Below are positions 12,201-20,459 of a stretch of DNA of 64,000 nt, piece after piece (position 1 is the stretch's first letter; each line of letters opens with the position of its first letter). Both the position numbers and the translations under genes were made by a program. Under the pieces are notes generated by a model. That model had not been told where the DNA came from, searched no databases, and saw only the letters and a program-made list of their open reading frames with translations. Source of the DNA: Apostichopus japonicus (Eukaryota > Echinodermata > Holothuroidea > Aspidochirotida > Stichopodidae); the NCBI RefSeq assembly GCF_037975245.1, contig NC_092568.1:12053501-12117500 (forward strand), written 5' to 3'.

Positions 12201-15200
12201 TCTGAAAGAGGTACAGGCAAATCATTAGAATGGTATCTAACGGGCGGGGAATATTCCCCCAACTGCACATTTCTATCCGAGTTGTTGACAACTTGTCTAT
12301 TATTAAGTTGATCATCTTCAATTCTCCTATAACTTCTACCAGTCTTCCTATTCACATAATGGCCAGCTCCATGGCGACTTACGGAGGGACGGTGGTCCAA
12401 GTCGTAACCATAATTATTACATTTACGCCATTCGCCTACACTAGGATAACGTTTCTTATCGTCTGCTCTATCTAACCCCTCTAGAACTGACCTAGAATTA
12501 CCTGCACCACTGATCAAATATTTATCTCTATACACTGTATCCTCACTAGGGTAACGGATCCTAGAGAGGGAATCACCAATCGAAATTCCACTTGGCCCCG
12601 GGCCAGTTACACCACCCCGTGGCATACTGTCAGTCCCAGACTGACGAATTTCGTAACGCGCAGCCCTTGGCTGCAAGTCCTCCACCCCATATTGGGTCGC
12701 ATTTCTTGTATCAATTTCCCTGGAACCTCGTCCAGGTACGCCCCCTAATGGCATATGATCAGCCCTAGACTGATATAAATTGTACCCTGCAGTCCCTGAC
12801 TGCGAATGCCTGACCCCCATATGGGCGGGACTTGACGTGTCCCTTTCTCTATCCGATAACCCATCACCAAAATTGATCAACGGTGCATTCTCCCTATTAG
12901 ACACAGTTCTACTGAAACCATTTCCCAGATCAAGTTTAACTACACTATTTGAAATAAAATTACGAGGGCATTCAGTAGGGGGCACATTTGCCCTCCTCTC
13001 ACTCACACCATCGTCCACATGCCGGGGCTGCTGGTTTCTTTCTCTCTCCTCAAAATCACTAGAAACCCTCATACGTATGTCACCCGTCACAGACGGAGAC
13101 CTAGCAGCCCCGAAGTTTGGTTCGCTATAACGCATATGCCCATTTAAGTAATGATTACGAGAATTTGAAAAATACTCACGTGGTAGCGTACTGCCATCCA
13201 AGCCGCCGTCACTGGGGACGCACTCATCTACCACCATCCAATCCTGATTACACAAAACATTCCCATTCTGAATCTCACTAAGTGTGGGTTCTTCGCGAAC
13301 TCTGTTTTCAAACTGTGAGCCCGAACAGGGTGCAACACTCTGTTCCCTACAGGAAACCAGTTCCTGCCTTGACACACAGGTGTCCGAATCAAAGCTAATT
13401 AAATCATTCATGCTCAACAGAAAACAGAATCCGACCGCTTGCCACCAATGTAACGCTAACTCAGTCTAAGATTCTGGGGCGTCCAAATATTCCCTGCTGA
13501 GGACTGGTGGTGGTATGGAAACAAATGCGGCTGGGATGGTTGTATGTTAGTAAACGACGAGCCTTAAATCTCGCTATTACATGCAAAAGATATAACACAT
13601 AGATAAACGAGTAAAGAACAAGCGCTGTGTAGATTTCGCAATCTATTACTATAACCAGCCACGGTACAAACAATACATCGGCACAAAGCCCTCAAAAATA
13701 GGTAGAAAAACATGCACTTAATGATAATGGTCACAAACGAGGTCTCAATACCGAAGTAGAGTCCTATAACAATACGTACAAAAGTGTATAAAAGACGAAT
13801 ACAAGACAGATACAAGTACGACCACAATGGTCGGAGCCAGGGCTACTACCGAACCGAACGATTCAGATCGGGAGCGAAGACTGGTCACAAGTCGTGAGGT
13901 CTGCTTCAGCTGAGCTGGTGAGCAGACATCACGTGACCTGTAATTATTACGTAATGCAGCCTACGACAAATAGAGGGCGACATATATGATGACTAACGGC
14001 ATTACACTATTAACACTTTTACCCTGTATACTGAAGGGCAGTAAAGATATTGCCTGGATTTGTTCAACACCGTTGGTAGAATTCTAGCAAATGTTTTGAA
14101 AATCATGCTTTTTTTTCTCATTTTGAAAGTTAGAAATCTTTTTCTTTTCTCTTTAGAGGTTAGATATGTTACAATTGATGGTCAACGCTCATAACTTGGA
14201 TGCAACAGCAGACAAGAAGGATGACGAGGATGAAGTCGACAAACTGGTGGATGTAAAACTTAAGAATGAGACTTCTGGTAAACAGAAGAGAGAGTTAACA
14301 ACAGATTCCATTACAGCAAATGTAAGAACTTGGTACTCTCATAAGAGTTCCAAAGTAACAAAACCTTATTTTAAGTTTTAGTTGAGTTCAATTTTCTCTC
14401 AGGGTTTATCAAAAAGTTTTTGTGTCTGATAATGCCAGTGAAAATCTTAGGGGTTAGATTTAGGTGTTTAAATAAGTTCATACATGCCTCACTTTTTGCA
14501 CTAAAACCATTTGGATTATATCTTCGTTTATAGTAAATGCTATTTTGACAGTTGTCAATTTGAGTGAATTTTCATAAATAGTGAATTCATTAACCAGGTG
14601 CGTATCCAGGGGGTGGGCGTTGGGGGCATGCGCCCCCAGGGTAAGGAAAAGAGGAGAGAAAAAAGAGAAGAAAAAAGGGAAAAGGAGGGGAAAAAAAGAA
14701 AAGGAGGAGAGGAAGGAAGGGAAAAGAAAAAGAAAAAAGAGAGAAAAAGGAGAAAAGGAGGGAGTAGAAGATAGCCAAGACCTCGGGAAGAGAAAGAGGA
14801 ACAGTCATAGTTAAAGCGCTGATCCCTATTATATACACATGGTAGCCAGTGACAGATCGAGGATTACGGAGGGGGTTTGCGCCTCACCCTACCCCTTTCA
14901 CCGACAACTCCATTTTTGACGTTTCCATTTTTCCTCTCTCACTAATGTATCTATATAAATACTATATATGGTTTATCATAACGCGTGTGTGTGCATGGAC
15001 ACCTTAAACAATTGTACAATTGTGCTATATGGAACCAACTGTGGCTGGTCTTGAACTCGACCGAGTCGTCGGGGAACATGACGCATTTCGGGAAGGGGGC
15101 ATCGCTAGTATTTTAAAATAGACAATGCTTAGATGCAACTTACAAGGCCTGGGAAGGGCTTCGCCCCTCTCTTGGCAATTACTCGCTACACGCCTGTTCG

Positions 15201-18200
15201 AATTTTTAAAAGCAAAGAGCAGATATAACATCATATCAGTGAGCATTGAATGCATGTTCCACGATGAACAGCCTCAAAAACTGTCTTTGTGTGTAGTCAA
15301 AGGCGTAGGAGCCCAATTGGATTTGGGGGCTGTAATGACTTGCCCGAAAATAAGCCAAAATTTTTTTTGCGCGTTCAACATATCGATGCCAATATCATAT
15401 TAGCAAGAATGGGTCATTACATTGCATGGCATCGTTTACCGTACGGTCCGTGAAAGTTGCACAGTATACCGCCGGATGCTAATGTAAACAACCAAATGTC
15501 TTATGTAGATGGAGAAAAACCATACAGATCCATTTATGTCAAAACTCTCTTTTACAGTAGTAATGTCGGCCAAGCTTACAACTTTATTTTAATTACCAAG
15601 GAGATCATTTTTAAGTTAATCATTGCTATTTATTTCTCTTTCAGTATGAAAAAAATGGTTGCGGGAAGGGGGGGGGGCTGCAGCCCCGCCTCCTACGAGA
15701 CCTATGCCTATGTGTGTAGTGTTCGGTTCAATATACCTGATATCGGAAATATCTGCTATTTTTCATTCCCTTCAACCAAGTTTTATAATAGCCGTTATAA
15801 GAGGTTGCAATATTTCTACACCAATAAATTAACTGTGTCGAAATTTTAGAAAATTTCCTAACCAACATTCTTCATCATACTTTCCTCTACTCGTGCAATT
15901 TTGACCTGTCTGTTAGGGGTTCCAGGAGGTTTTTCTATATTGGTTGTCCATAGATTGAATTTTGTGCAACATTATAGGTATGTTTAAAAGTGATTTTCTT
16001 CACGAGAACTGTGAATTTTCAAATTCTCAACAAATAATGGGCTTAAAACCTTGAAAAGTGGGGCTTTCGGATATTGTGGGCCGTGACGTAGAATTACCTA
16101 CAAAAGCAATGATCCATAGGACATGCAATCAGGTCAAACATGATGTGTGACTGGTGACAATCTTCAAAAAGGTTATGGATGGAAAAAACTTTTGGGAAAT
16201 ACTTGATTCTCAGGCAAAAGTGCACATCTGGTTGGTCATTTTCAAGCCCGAGAAGTGCCATTTCCGGTGATCTGGGGGGGTATCAAAACCAGAAATTTTC
16301 TTGTATGCTCCGCGCCAACCGATGGTGGCGCTCCGCTTACATAGTAATTCGCGCCCCCCGGGTTAGAAAATCCTGGATACGCGCCTGGTAACATAGACTT
16401 TTCACGTCACTTTCAGTCAATGATGTTTTTCCTGGCTGGGTATGAGACCACCAATGCTGCTATGTGTTTTAGTAGTTACTTACTGGCAACTCACCCAGAC
16501 AAACAGGAGACTCTTATCGACGAGATCGACAGTCACTGTCCGACCCCAGAGAGCGTTCAGTACGACGTCTTACGCAAGATGGAATATCTTGACTGCTTTG
16601 TGAGGGAATCGTTGAGAATCTTTCCTCCTGTTGCCACGTGAGTAGACTCATCTTCAATGTCAGTTGCCTGCTGTTGGAGTTCATGTGGTTCTATCCTCCC
16701 ATTGCTAGGTGGTTAGACTCAACCTTAAAATCAGTTGGTTTTGTGTGGGAGTCATTAAGGATCTATCCTCCCATTGCATGTTGGTTAGATTCAATCTCAA
16801 AATCAGTTGGTTTTGTGTGGGAGTTCATGTGGTTCTATCCTCCCATTGCCAGGTGGATAGACTCAATCTGAAAATCAGTTGGTTTTGTGTGGGAGTCATT
16901 AATGATCTATCCTCCAGTTGCCACCTTGAAAGATACAGTCTCAAAATCAATGGCTTTTGTATGGGAGTTAATGTGGGATCTATCATACAGTTGCCACCTG
17001 AATAGATTCACTTTCAATATCAGTGGCTTTGTAAGGGTAAGGATCTATCTTCCAGTTGCCACCTCGAAAGTTTCAGTCTCAAAATCAAAGGCTTTTGTAT
17101 GGGAGTTAATGTGGGATTTATCATCTAGTTGCCACCTGAATAGATTCACTTTTCAATATCAGTGGCTTTGTAAGGGAATCACTAAGGATCTATCCTCCAG
17201 TTACCACTGAAAAAGATTCAGGGTCACTTGGACGTTTACAAAGGCTGCACCCCATGTAGACATTGACTCTTAAATTAGGATATCTTCCAAACGGAGCAGA
17301 TCTTTCTAAGCTGTTTGGGTGAAGTTGTTCATCGCAAAGATCTCTACACATATTTAAGGTAAACGCGAAAGTTGGATATGCATTGATCACCATTAAGTGC
17401 ATCGGGTTGAATGGTTTTAGTGATGCTCTGAGTGTCGCAGGCATGGAGTATGCGTAAATACTTCTTTGGAAAAAGTAACAGAGATTATTCTCTTGAAGTA
17501 TAATTACACATCTGCTATACACTACCAGTGAGTAGTGATTCTCTCTGCGTGGAAAATTGTTGGATTAATTATTTAATAAATACATTTTGTCCCGACAGCG
17601 CTGACCGTTACTGTGACAGTGACGCCACGGTCAATGGTTATGAGATAGAGAAGGGTTCTATCTTAATGGTGCCAATCTATGCTGTACATCACGATCCAGA
17701 TGTATGGGAAGATCCTAAAGAGTTCAAACCTGAGAGGTAAGGATTTTAAACTGGCATATCTCTCAGTCAAGTCTTACATTTTTTGAAGTCTTTTGGTATT
17801 AACTGAATATTTTATAAGCATATAAACAAGATACCGTGGTTTTTGAGCCCGTAGCTACCTGTAAACTGCATGAAAGTAACGTTAGGTGCAACTGCTTTAA
17901 ATTAAAAAGACATGAATTGACTAGTATTTGACAGTTGTTTGACAGTTGCTCAGAAACTGTGGTTGAAGGAGTGGGTCATTTGTGTTTACTTATGTATTGC
18001 AGGTCATCGAGGGGCATTGTCCCTTAAGTTGCGACTTATTATTTACTTGCACTGAACCTTTTGGTTTGCTGGATTTTAAGGTCACAGTTCATCCAGGGGT
18101 CATTTGTCACTATTCCTTTGAAACAGTGAATTGCTTTTGATTTTACAGGAAATGAATCAGTTTTCCAAAAAGGTTTTTCATATGTTTTAGTAACTTGTGA

Positions 18201-19604
18201 TACTTTTTGTATGTTCAGGTCAAAGGTCAAAAAAAGTTTTAATTGGGTAAATAGTTCATCATCATTATTGAATACTGGGTGGTGAGAGAGCTTAAGCAAG
18301 GTAAACAAGTATCAACAACTGGTTTATTGGGCCATTGTTTAAAAAATGTTCCTCACTTTTCTTCTTTTTCATTCATAGTAATGAAATAAATATTTGTCCA
18401 AAAAAAAAAAAAACCTACATACAAAGTAACAGGAGCAAAAACAAATTTTAATTAAGTTTCTCTAAATTTTAATTATTTAGCCAAATTGTCGGTTTTATTT
18501 ATTTTTCACTCTCGAACAGTGAACAGTAAATTGTCTCAAGTAATTCATTTAATTTGCAGGTTCAACAAAGAAAACCGAGGCAGTATTCATCCTGCTGCGT
18601 GGCTACCGTTTGGTATCGGCCCACGGAACTGCCTCGGAATGAGGCTAGCTTTAATGGAACTCAAATTTGGGCTCATCCGAATGCTGCAGAAATACAGATT
18701 TGAAACCTGTGATGAAACAGAGGTAAATTTATTCTTGAATGTTACATAGCATATTTTCCTGCCCTGCGCTAATATGGGCGCACGTCCAACCCGACCATAT
18801 ATGCCTAAGCAGTTGTGTCCAAACATATTAGATACATTGTCTGAACAATTCTCCGCCTCGCCTGGCCTAGCTGACTTGATCCACACTTTATCTTCACAAC
18901 TTTACTTTGGGTTGGCCTGTGTGTATGCATCAAGATCCATAGAGGCCAGTTAGGGTGCTTTTACACTAGATCCAGATCAGATCCCCTGATGTTATCAGAC
19001 GATCATCTCTCCATGGCATAAACTTATGCATTGATTTGGACTCATTTACACGTGAGTCGTACTCTGATCCACCCCTACTATTCACCAGATGTTGGTAAAA
19101 AATTGGGTTTGAAATGTGTCATGCGTAGCTGCGGATCGTGTAGTACGTATGCTCCAAAACTTGACAATACTAAACTATGTACAGCCCACACGCACTCAAT
19201 CTACATAAGAATTAGCACATTCATGATACAGGACTGGAATTTCACGCGAGAATGTATGTCACTGCTTTGTTTACTTTCATGTTAAAATTACTAAAGAACA
19301 GGTTACAGTAATTAGTACTGATCTAATATATTGTGAAGAGAGGGAATGAAGGGGGGGGGATGGGAATGTGGGAGAGGGTGTGGATGCTCATAAGAGCTAA
19401 GATTGCTTGGTGTATCAGGTTTGGAAGCATTCACAGAGGGTTGGTGTGCAAACAGTCATTTATATAACATTGCCTCTCTTTTCTTTTTTCTTCTTTTTAT
19501 TATTGTAGATCCCTCCTGTCCTGGGAAAGAGCACTGGATTTTTGTGTCCACCAAACGGTATCAAGTTGAAAGTCAAGCTACGGGAATCAAAAGTGCTCGA
19601 TTAA
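173..19604 (+). CDS. Cytochrome P450, CYP3 clan (5' end outside window)
   Basis: Heme-thiolate monooxygenase, normally ER-anchored, oxidising lipophilic substrates such as steroids, eicosanoids or xenobiotics. The ten visible exons are 173-269, 613-729, 1584-1672, 3580-3728, 4828-4955, 14157-14321, 16417-16637, 17599-17736, 18560-18722 and 19509-19604. All have AG/GT borders and compatible phases, giving about 453 residues and a TAA at 19602-19604. Landmarks in order are WKDVRNVLTPAFS (C-helix), YSMDVIASTFFG, the I-helix AGYETT, the K-helix ESLR, FKPERF across an exon junction, and the heme loop FGIGPRNCLG with its Cys ligand. The pattern matches vertebrate CYP3A and thromboxane-synthase-like proteins; substrate and subfamily cannot be told. 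The signal anchor and about the first 75 residues lie upstream. No frameshift or stop was found in the exons, so the gene looks functional despite the transposons in its introns. Confidence 0.93.
613..729 (+). CDS. P450 visible exon 2 (C-helix)
   Basis: 39 codons, phase 0 at both ends, acceptor ACATTTCAG, donor GTAACT. It carries the C-helix W-x3-R signature (WKDVRNVLTPAFSGKKMK), whose Trp and Arg contact a heme propionate in the family. Confidence 0.92.
1584..1672 (+). CDS. P450 visible exon 3
   Basis: Acceptor ATTTTCAG, donor GTTTGT (non-consensus but in frame). It encodes MNSIINECCDQLLEHVEEQR followed by LKGTVIQFK, the D-helix region, and ends in phase 2. Confidence 0.88.
2893..3364. mobile_element. 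hAT-like MITE, copy A (TAGGGATGCAC ends)
   Basis: Starts TAGGGATGCACCGG and ends near GTGCATCCC, with several subterminal CCGGAT/ATCCGG words. The inner segment is the reverse complement of copy B at 37673-38110 (shared ATTAATAAGAAGTAGAAG), so the two are inverted copies of one family. It encodes no transposase. No clean target duplication is visible at this copy, so its right end may be altered. Confidence 0.75.
3365..4827 (+). other. Rest of P450 intron 3 and intron 4
   Basis: Intronic sequence around exon 4 (3580-3728). Apart from that exon, I see nothing coding and no clear repeat. Confidence 0.5.
3580..3728 (+). CDS. P450 visible exon 4 (E/F region)
   Basis: It starts by completing the split codon from the previous exon. 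It encodes SLYGSYSMDVIASTFFGLKV and a segment with NPDDPFVKHARK, which is highly characteristic of CYP3 proteins. Acceptor CCTCTTTAG, donor GTAAGT, phase 1 out. Confidence 0.93.
4828..4955 (+). CDS. P450 visible exon 5 (F-G region)
   Basis: Acceptor TTTGTTTCAG, phase 1 in and 0 out. It encodes FLLPFLGPLFDALDIGLFVK and then FFHSVIHKMVAARKAGTEK. The following 9.2-kb intron holds the gypsy retrotransposon. Confidence 0.92.
4956..6056 (+). other. P450 intron 5, 5' part
   Basis: Unique-looking AT-rich intron between exon 5 and the retrotransposon. The last four bases, CTAT, are the left copy of the target duplication. Confidence 0.5.
6057..6499 (-). repeat. 3' LTR of gypsy element (443 bp)
   Basis: Begins TGTAACGCTAACTCAG and ends GGCATTACA on the + strand, in the same order as the right LTR. 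It lacks a 115-bp block present in the right LTR, with one CTATAAC left at the junction. It includes an E-box CACGTG near 6424. Confidence 0.93.
6503..6512 (-). other. Polypurine tract of gypsy element
   Basis: The minus strand reads GAGAAGGGGA, then TAG, then the 3' LTR. This is the expected position and composition for the plus-strand primer in reverse transcription. Confidence 0.7.
6513..7240 (-). other. 3' internal non-coding region of gypsy element
   Basis: About 0.7 kb between the last open frame and the polypurine tract. It is AT-rich, and its only open frame of note (6910-7170, minus) has no recognisable domain. It could be the remnant of a lost third gene, but nothing shows this directly. 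Confidence 0.5.
7241..7438 (-). CDS. Small open frame after integrase, unknown
   Basis: 65 codons in a different frame from the integrase tail, 44 bases beyond its stop. It contains a stretch with GVIYRKEKHTVQYPDGTVLT, which looks like protein and not chance. I do not recognise the family. It may be an accessory C-terminal segment of pol, a degraded third gene or a chance frame. No signal peptide or membrane segment is apparent, so it does not look like an envelope gene. Confidence 0.35.
   Translation of the reverse strand: MTRLRNLIVTSRIPLIINAEVKNLGLGVIYRKEKHTVQYPDGTVLTTEKEGFELPTQTRELLTYR
7483..11377 (-). pseudogene. pol: gypsy pol: protease, RT, RNase H, integrase (disrupted)
   Basis: Polyprotein that copies and inserts the element. 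Domains in order: aspartic protease with LIDTGA (about 11226-11240); reverse transcriptase with YLDD at residues 383-386 of the main frame that starts at 11088; RNase H with acidic residues D530, E573 and D598; integrase with the zinc finger H846/H853/C883/C886 and catalytic D915, D975 and E1011 (D-35-E). A chromatin-binding-type GPY/F tail (WEGPYL) follows at 7483-7824. Two breaks are visible. The protease frame ends at 11085-11087, where the sequence passes to the -1 frame, and an in-frame TAA at 7834-7836 separates the integrase core from its tail. Entry from gag is probably by -1 frameshifting at 11375-11381. Confidence 0.93.
11332..11381 (-). promoter_or_regulatory. -1 ribosomal frameshift site with H-type pseudoknot (gag/pol)
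   Basis: On the minus strand the heptamer GGGAAAC (11375-11381) sits in the gag frame as G GGA AAC, directly before the gag stop TAG (11372-11374). After a 7-base spacer, AGCCG (11363-11367) can pair with CGGCT (11340-11344). The loop word GGGCCA (11350-11355) can pair with TGGTCC (11332-11337), with one G-U pair. That is the topology of an H-type pseudoknot. The protease frame is open in the -1 frame from the heptamer onward. GGGAAAC is an established retroviral slippery heptamer; activity here is inferred. Confidence 0.75.
11372..13411 (-). CDS. gag: gypsy gag polyprotein
   Basis: Structural protein of the element's particle, 679 codons from the ATG at 13409-13411, only 16 bases after the PBS. 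The N-terminal 400 or so residues are rich in Arg, Ser, Gly and Asp and of low complexity. They are followed by a retrotransposon-gag capsid domain (from about VRPVAFDGSSEWNDYI through AVLSKRFGSQNQTE to AKDHFIDALADTDMRW). Near the C-terminus is one CCHC zinc knuckle, CYNCKEVGHFARNC. The frame is intact. It is longer than typical Ty3/gypsy gags because of the N-terminal extension, whose role is unknown. Confidence 0.9.
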   Translation of the reverse strand: MNDLISFDSDTCVSRQELVSCREQSVAPCSGSQFENRVREEPTLSEIQNGNVLCNQDWMVVDECVPSDGGLDGSTLPREYFSNSRNHYLNGHMRYSEPNFGAARSPSVTGDIRMRVSSDFEERERNQQPRHVDDGVSERRANVPPTECPRNFISNSVVKLDLGNGFSRTVSNRENAPLINFGDGLSDRERDTSSPAHMGVRHSQSGTAGYNLYQSRADHMPLGGVPGRGSREIDTRNATQYGVEDLQPRAARYEIRQSGTDSMPRGGVTGPGPSGISIGDSLSRIRYPSEDTVYRDKYLISGAGNSRSVLEGLDRADDKKRYPSVGEWRKCNNYGYDLDHRPSVSRHGAGHYVNRKTGRSYRRIEDDQLNNRQVVNNSDRNVQLGEYSPPVRYHSNDLPVPLSDSRIYPKRMEVRPVAFDGSSEWNDYIVQFELIAEMNRWDPLSKGMHLATSLRGEALSVLGDLDTSMRRNYDSLVAVLSKRFGSQNQTELFRAQLKNKQRKKGENLPELAQSVRRLVKLAYPEAKYDLQETLAKDHFIDALADTDMRWGIYQSRPKCLDSAVKTAIEFETFQQAENQRNSRRLLRSVSGPPDTDQKLAKEVQSNLDQVVEKMVAKIQECFKSLEKSHRNSEKPRKREGKNMRKDNKCYNCKEVGHFARNCPKPKVSDNNGTSHNSGN
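13428..13447 (-). other. tRNA primer-binding site
   Basis: The minus strand begins TGGTGGCAAGCGG one base after the 5' LTR. Its complement reads like a tRNA 3' end: T-loop A57 and A58, a 5-base T-stem strand beginning with C61, a 7-base acceptor strand, discriminator A and CCA. I could not assign the tRNA species. Confidence 0.75.
13449..14006 (-). repeat. 5' LTR of gypsy element (558 bp)
   Basis: Matches the left LTR almost base for base, but carries an extra 115 bp between about 13654 and 13768. That block is bounded by CTATAAC at both sides. It should contain the element's promoter in antisense orientation to the P450. Confidence 0.93.
14157..14321 (+). CDS. P450 visible exon 6 (pre-I-helix)
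   Basis: 55 codons, phase 0 at both ends, acceptor TTCTCTTTAG, donor GTAAGA. It encodes RLDMLQLMVNAHNLDATADK followed by an acidic, lysine-rich stretch and ELTTDSITAN. RxDxLQLM is the typical CYP3 sequence before the I-helix. Its in-frame junction with exon 5 shows that the gypsy element is intronic. Confidence 0.92.
14591..16391. mobile_element. PIF/Harbinger-like TIR element, non-autonomous, with TAA target duplication
   Basis: Terminal inverted repeats CCAGGTGCGTATCCAGG (14594 on) and, at the other end, the reverse complement of CCAGGCGCGTATCCAGG, flanked by TAA at 14591-14593 and 16389-16391. A 3-bp TWA duplication is typical of PIF/Harbinger elements. The ends carry the G/C-rich GCGCCCCC words common near termini of invertebrate MITE-like repeats. 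No transposase is visible. It holds a 122-base pure purine tract (14643-14764) and a nested element (15298-15710). Its right end is 28 bases from the P450 exon 7 acceptor. Confidence 0.72.
15288..15720. mobile_element. Nested TIR element with 10-bp target duplication
   Basis: Body 15298-15710, flanked by TGTGTGTAGT at 15288-15297 and 15711-15720. The ends are imperfect inverted repeats around GGCGTAGGAG and CTCCTACGAGACC. It inserted into the older TIR element around it. It has no coding capacity, and the open frame crossing its right end shows no protein signature. Confidence 0.65.
16417..16637 (+). CDS. P450 visible exon 7 (I-helix and K-helix)
   Basis: Acceptor CACTTTCAG, donor GTGAGT, phase 0 in and 2 out. 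It carries the oxygen-activation motif AGYETT, then MEYLDCFVRESLRIFPPVA with the invariant E-x-x-R. The last stretch is the template for the 72-bp tandem array that fills the next intron. The acceptor lies only 28 bases after the end of a TIR transposon. Confidence 0.95.
16597..17215 (+). repeat. 72-bp minisatellite copying the P450 K-helix exon end
   Basis: Copies of the TTTGTG...GAGTC/GAGTTC...ATCYTCC...TTGCCA unit begin at about 16597 (the true exon end), 16668, 16740, 16812, 16884, 16956, 17028, 17094 and 17167. The period is 72 bp in most steps. Successive units alternate between two types, suggesting a 144-bp higher-order unit. Translated in the exon frame, copies read FVWESLRIYPPIA against the genuine FVRESLRIFPPVA. 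Only the first copy has the donor GTGAGT. Because 72 is a multiple of 3, long open frames result, but they are not separate genes. Confidence 0.9.
17599..17736 (+). CDS. P450 visible exon 8
   Basis: Phase 2 in and out, acceptor TCCCGACAG, donor GTAAGG. It encodes the beta-strand region with VNGYEIEKGSILMVPIYAVH and DPDVWEDPKEFKPER, the first part of the PERF motif. Confidence 0.94.
17737..18559 (+). other. P450 intron 8
   Basis: AT-rich intron with poly(A) near 18402. Nothing coding was seen, and the open frames here are unstructured. Confidence 0.5.
18560..18722 (+). CDS. P450 visible exon 9 (heme-binding loop)
   Basis: It completes PERF and continues NKENRGSIHPAAWLPFGIGP, then RNCLGMRLALMELKFGL. 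FGIGPRNCLG fits F-x-x-G-x-R-x-C-x-G, with the Cys as axial heme ligand. Acceptor AATTTGCAG, donor GTAAAT, phase 0 out. Confidence 0.96.
19509..19604 (+). CDS. P450 last exon
   Basis: Acceptor TATTATTGTAG. It encodes IPPVLGKSTGFLCPPNGIKL and then KVKLRESKVLD before TAA, the usual short C-terminal beta segment of the CYP3 clan. The 3' UTR and poly(A) site were not assigned. AATAAA-like words occur downstream (about 20923 and 22107), but nothing singles one out. Confidence 0.9.
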   Translation: MPPVLGKSTGFLCPPNGIKLKVKLRESKVLD

Positions 19605-20459
19605 GAATATCAACCACATGTTGCCATGGTAATGCGATGTTTTAGCATATTTCTGTTTCGTGTCGTTAAGGCATTATGTTTACGACAGAATGAAAATGAT
19701 CTTTCTGGGTCATTCATTGTGAAAATTCAAATATTTGAGTACTTTTATTGCTCAGGAGTACTTCTAAGAATTTGTCTTGCATTTTGTTTGTAAAAGTGAT
19801 TGTACTTAATGTTTGCTTTTATTGACACTCTTTTGTCCTTTGAAATGTATAAATGATTCCTGTCGTGGGAAGGCAAATGTCTGAAGAAACAAATTTACAC
19901 AAATTAAATTTTTAAGGCTTTTTGTGGGGTGAGGGTGGGGGGGGGGGAATGAGGAGTTGTTTATCTTTAGTTTCATTTACATTAAGTTTGCTGCTACTGA
20001 TCAAGCAAACAAGGTTTCTTTATGTCATCAGAGTATGTTGTTTTATTTCATTTTCAGGGAAAATTGAAGTAATGTAAGTTACCAAATGTTATAAATTTCA
20101 ACTTGTGTTGACTATGGGTTAGTTCACAAGATTCCACTAAAAGTGCCTTAAGAGGTTATGTAATTGCACACACAATCATTGAATGAAAATCCAGTAACAC
20201 TTGCATAAGCTAGATACATTGTGAACAAAGGGGGGGGGGGGTGGGGGAGATGTCATAATGCTGATAAAGCATGCTGGATAATGGATAATTCAGCTTCTAT
20301 ACTGTACTGTAACCTGCTATTACAATGGTATGTACAATGTTATTATAAAGATTATCAGAGGTGACAGAGCCACAACGGGAGAGATGGCGAGCGGGTCAGA
20401 GGGGGGAGGGAGGGAGGGGGTGGAGGTGCAGGAGGCACGTGTGATATTCTCCGCTTTAA

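Larger units (their letters stand above)
6057..14006 (-). mobile_element. Ty3/gypsy LTR retrotransposon (7.95 kb), antisense in P450 intron 5
   Basis: Two LTRs (TGTAAC...TTACA ends) flank a minus-strand gag and pol. The order is right LTR (5'), PBS, gag, protease, reverse transcriptase, RNase H, integrase, short tail, polypurine tract, left LTR (3'). RNase H before integrase is the Ty3/gypsy order. The 4-bp target duplication CTAT is at 6053-6056 and 14007-14010. Apart from one large indel, I count four base differences between the LTRs, which indicates recent insertion. No env-like gene is recognisable. Pol has a frameshift and an internal stop, so this copy should be non-autonomous. Confidence 0.95.

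Noticed and set aside
8693-13130. Plus-strand open frames of 60 to 130 codons
   Set aside because: Lie opposite intact gag/pol coding sequence and show no domain.
14581-14838. Lys/Glu-rich and Phe/Leu-rich open frames
   Set aside because: Arise from the pure purine tract in the TIR element.
16638-17210. Overlapping open frames of 77 to 107 codons
   Set aside because: They are translations of the 72-bp intronic array; the true exon ends at 16637 with GTGAGT.
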